A stretch of 64,000 bases of DNA. Origin: Ascaris suum. Its lineage: Eukaryota; Nematoda; Chromadorea; Rhabditida; Ascarididae. Under the pieces are notes generated by a model, which searched no databases, was not told where the DNA came from, and saw only the letters and a program-made list of their open reading frames with translations. The position numbers and the translations under genes are program-made. The stretch spans positions 8,108,520-8,172,519 of the forward strand of contig CM024176.1 of the NCBI GenBank assembly GCA_013433145.1. The letters run 5' to 3'. Of the stretch, positions 63,997-64,000 are shown piece after piece (position 1 is the stretch's first letter; every line of letters begins with the position of its first letter).

Positions 63997-64000
63997 TCAT

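Overview
This is a nuclear eukaryotic window with no sign of bacterial or viral gene organisation. It is AT-rich, its coding sequence is split into many small exons by introns of about 100 bp to 6 kb, and it carries long (TA)n tracts. The two genes that can be read with confidence are metazoan neuronal and membrane genes of nematode character. Introns longer than those usual in Caenorhabditis, together with a decayed RTE-type retrotransposon, suggest a parasitic clade V (strongylid or hookworm-like) nematode. The species is inference.

Layout. Positions 1-17.5 kb are mostly non-coding: three (TA)n microsatellites, a few unassigned candidate exons on the + strand near 1.2-3.1 kb, and no gene that can be named. 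Positions 17,613-43,184 (+) hold a complete D2-like dopamine receptor gene, most likely dop-2. It can be assembled in one unbroken frame from 17 exons (about 1,008 residues). Almost 700 residues, on 12 exons over about 22 kb, lie in the third intracellular loop. Its introns hold an RTE endonuclease remnant, a fourth (TA)n block and G-runs. Two introns use GC-AG rather than GT-AG ends, and there are sequence grounds for alternative splicing in the loop.

Positions 43,185-45,230 form the tail-to-tail gap between the two large genes. The gap holds an intronless minus-strand ORF for a possible 39-residue single-pass membrane micropeptide. Positions 45,231-62,658 (-) hold a complete Na+/Ca2+ exchanger of the NCX type, also assembled from 17 exons (about 862 residues). 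It has a signal peptide, alpha-1 repeat, two Calx-beta domains, alpha-2 repeat and the C-terminal membrane helices. Upstream lie a near-perfect 16-bp hairpin and, at the right edge, the 3' part of another minus-strand gene that is not recognised.

Functionally, the window pairs a catecholamine GPCR, probably Gi/o-coupled, with a plasma-membrane calcium extruder. Both act in excitable cells, but nothing here shows that they are co-regulated. They are transcribed towards each other and are not an operon. All exon boundaries were placed by eye from splice consensus, phase and family knowledge; no alignment or transcript data were available.
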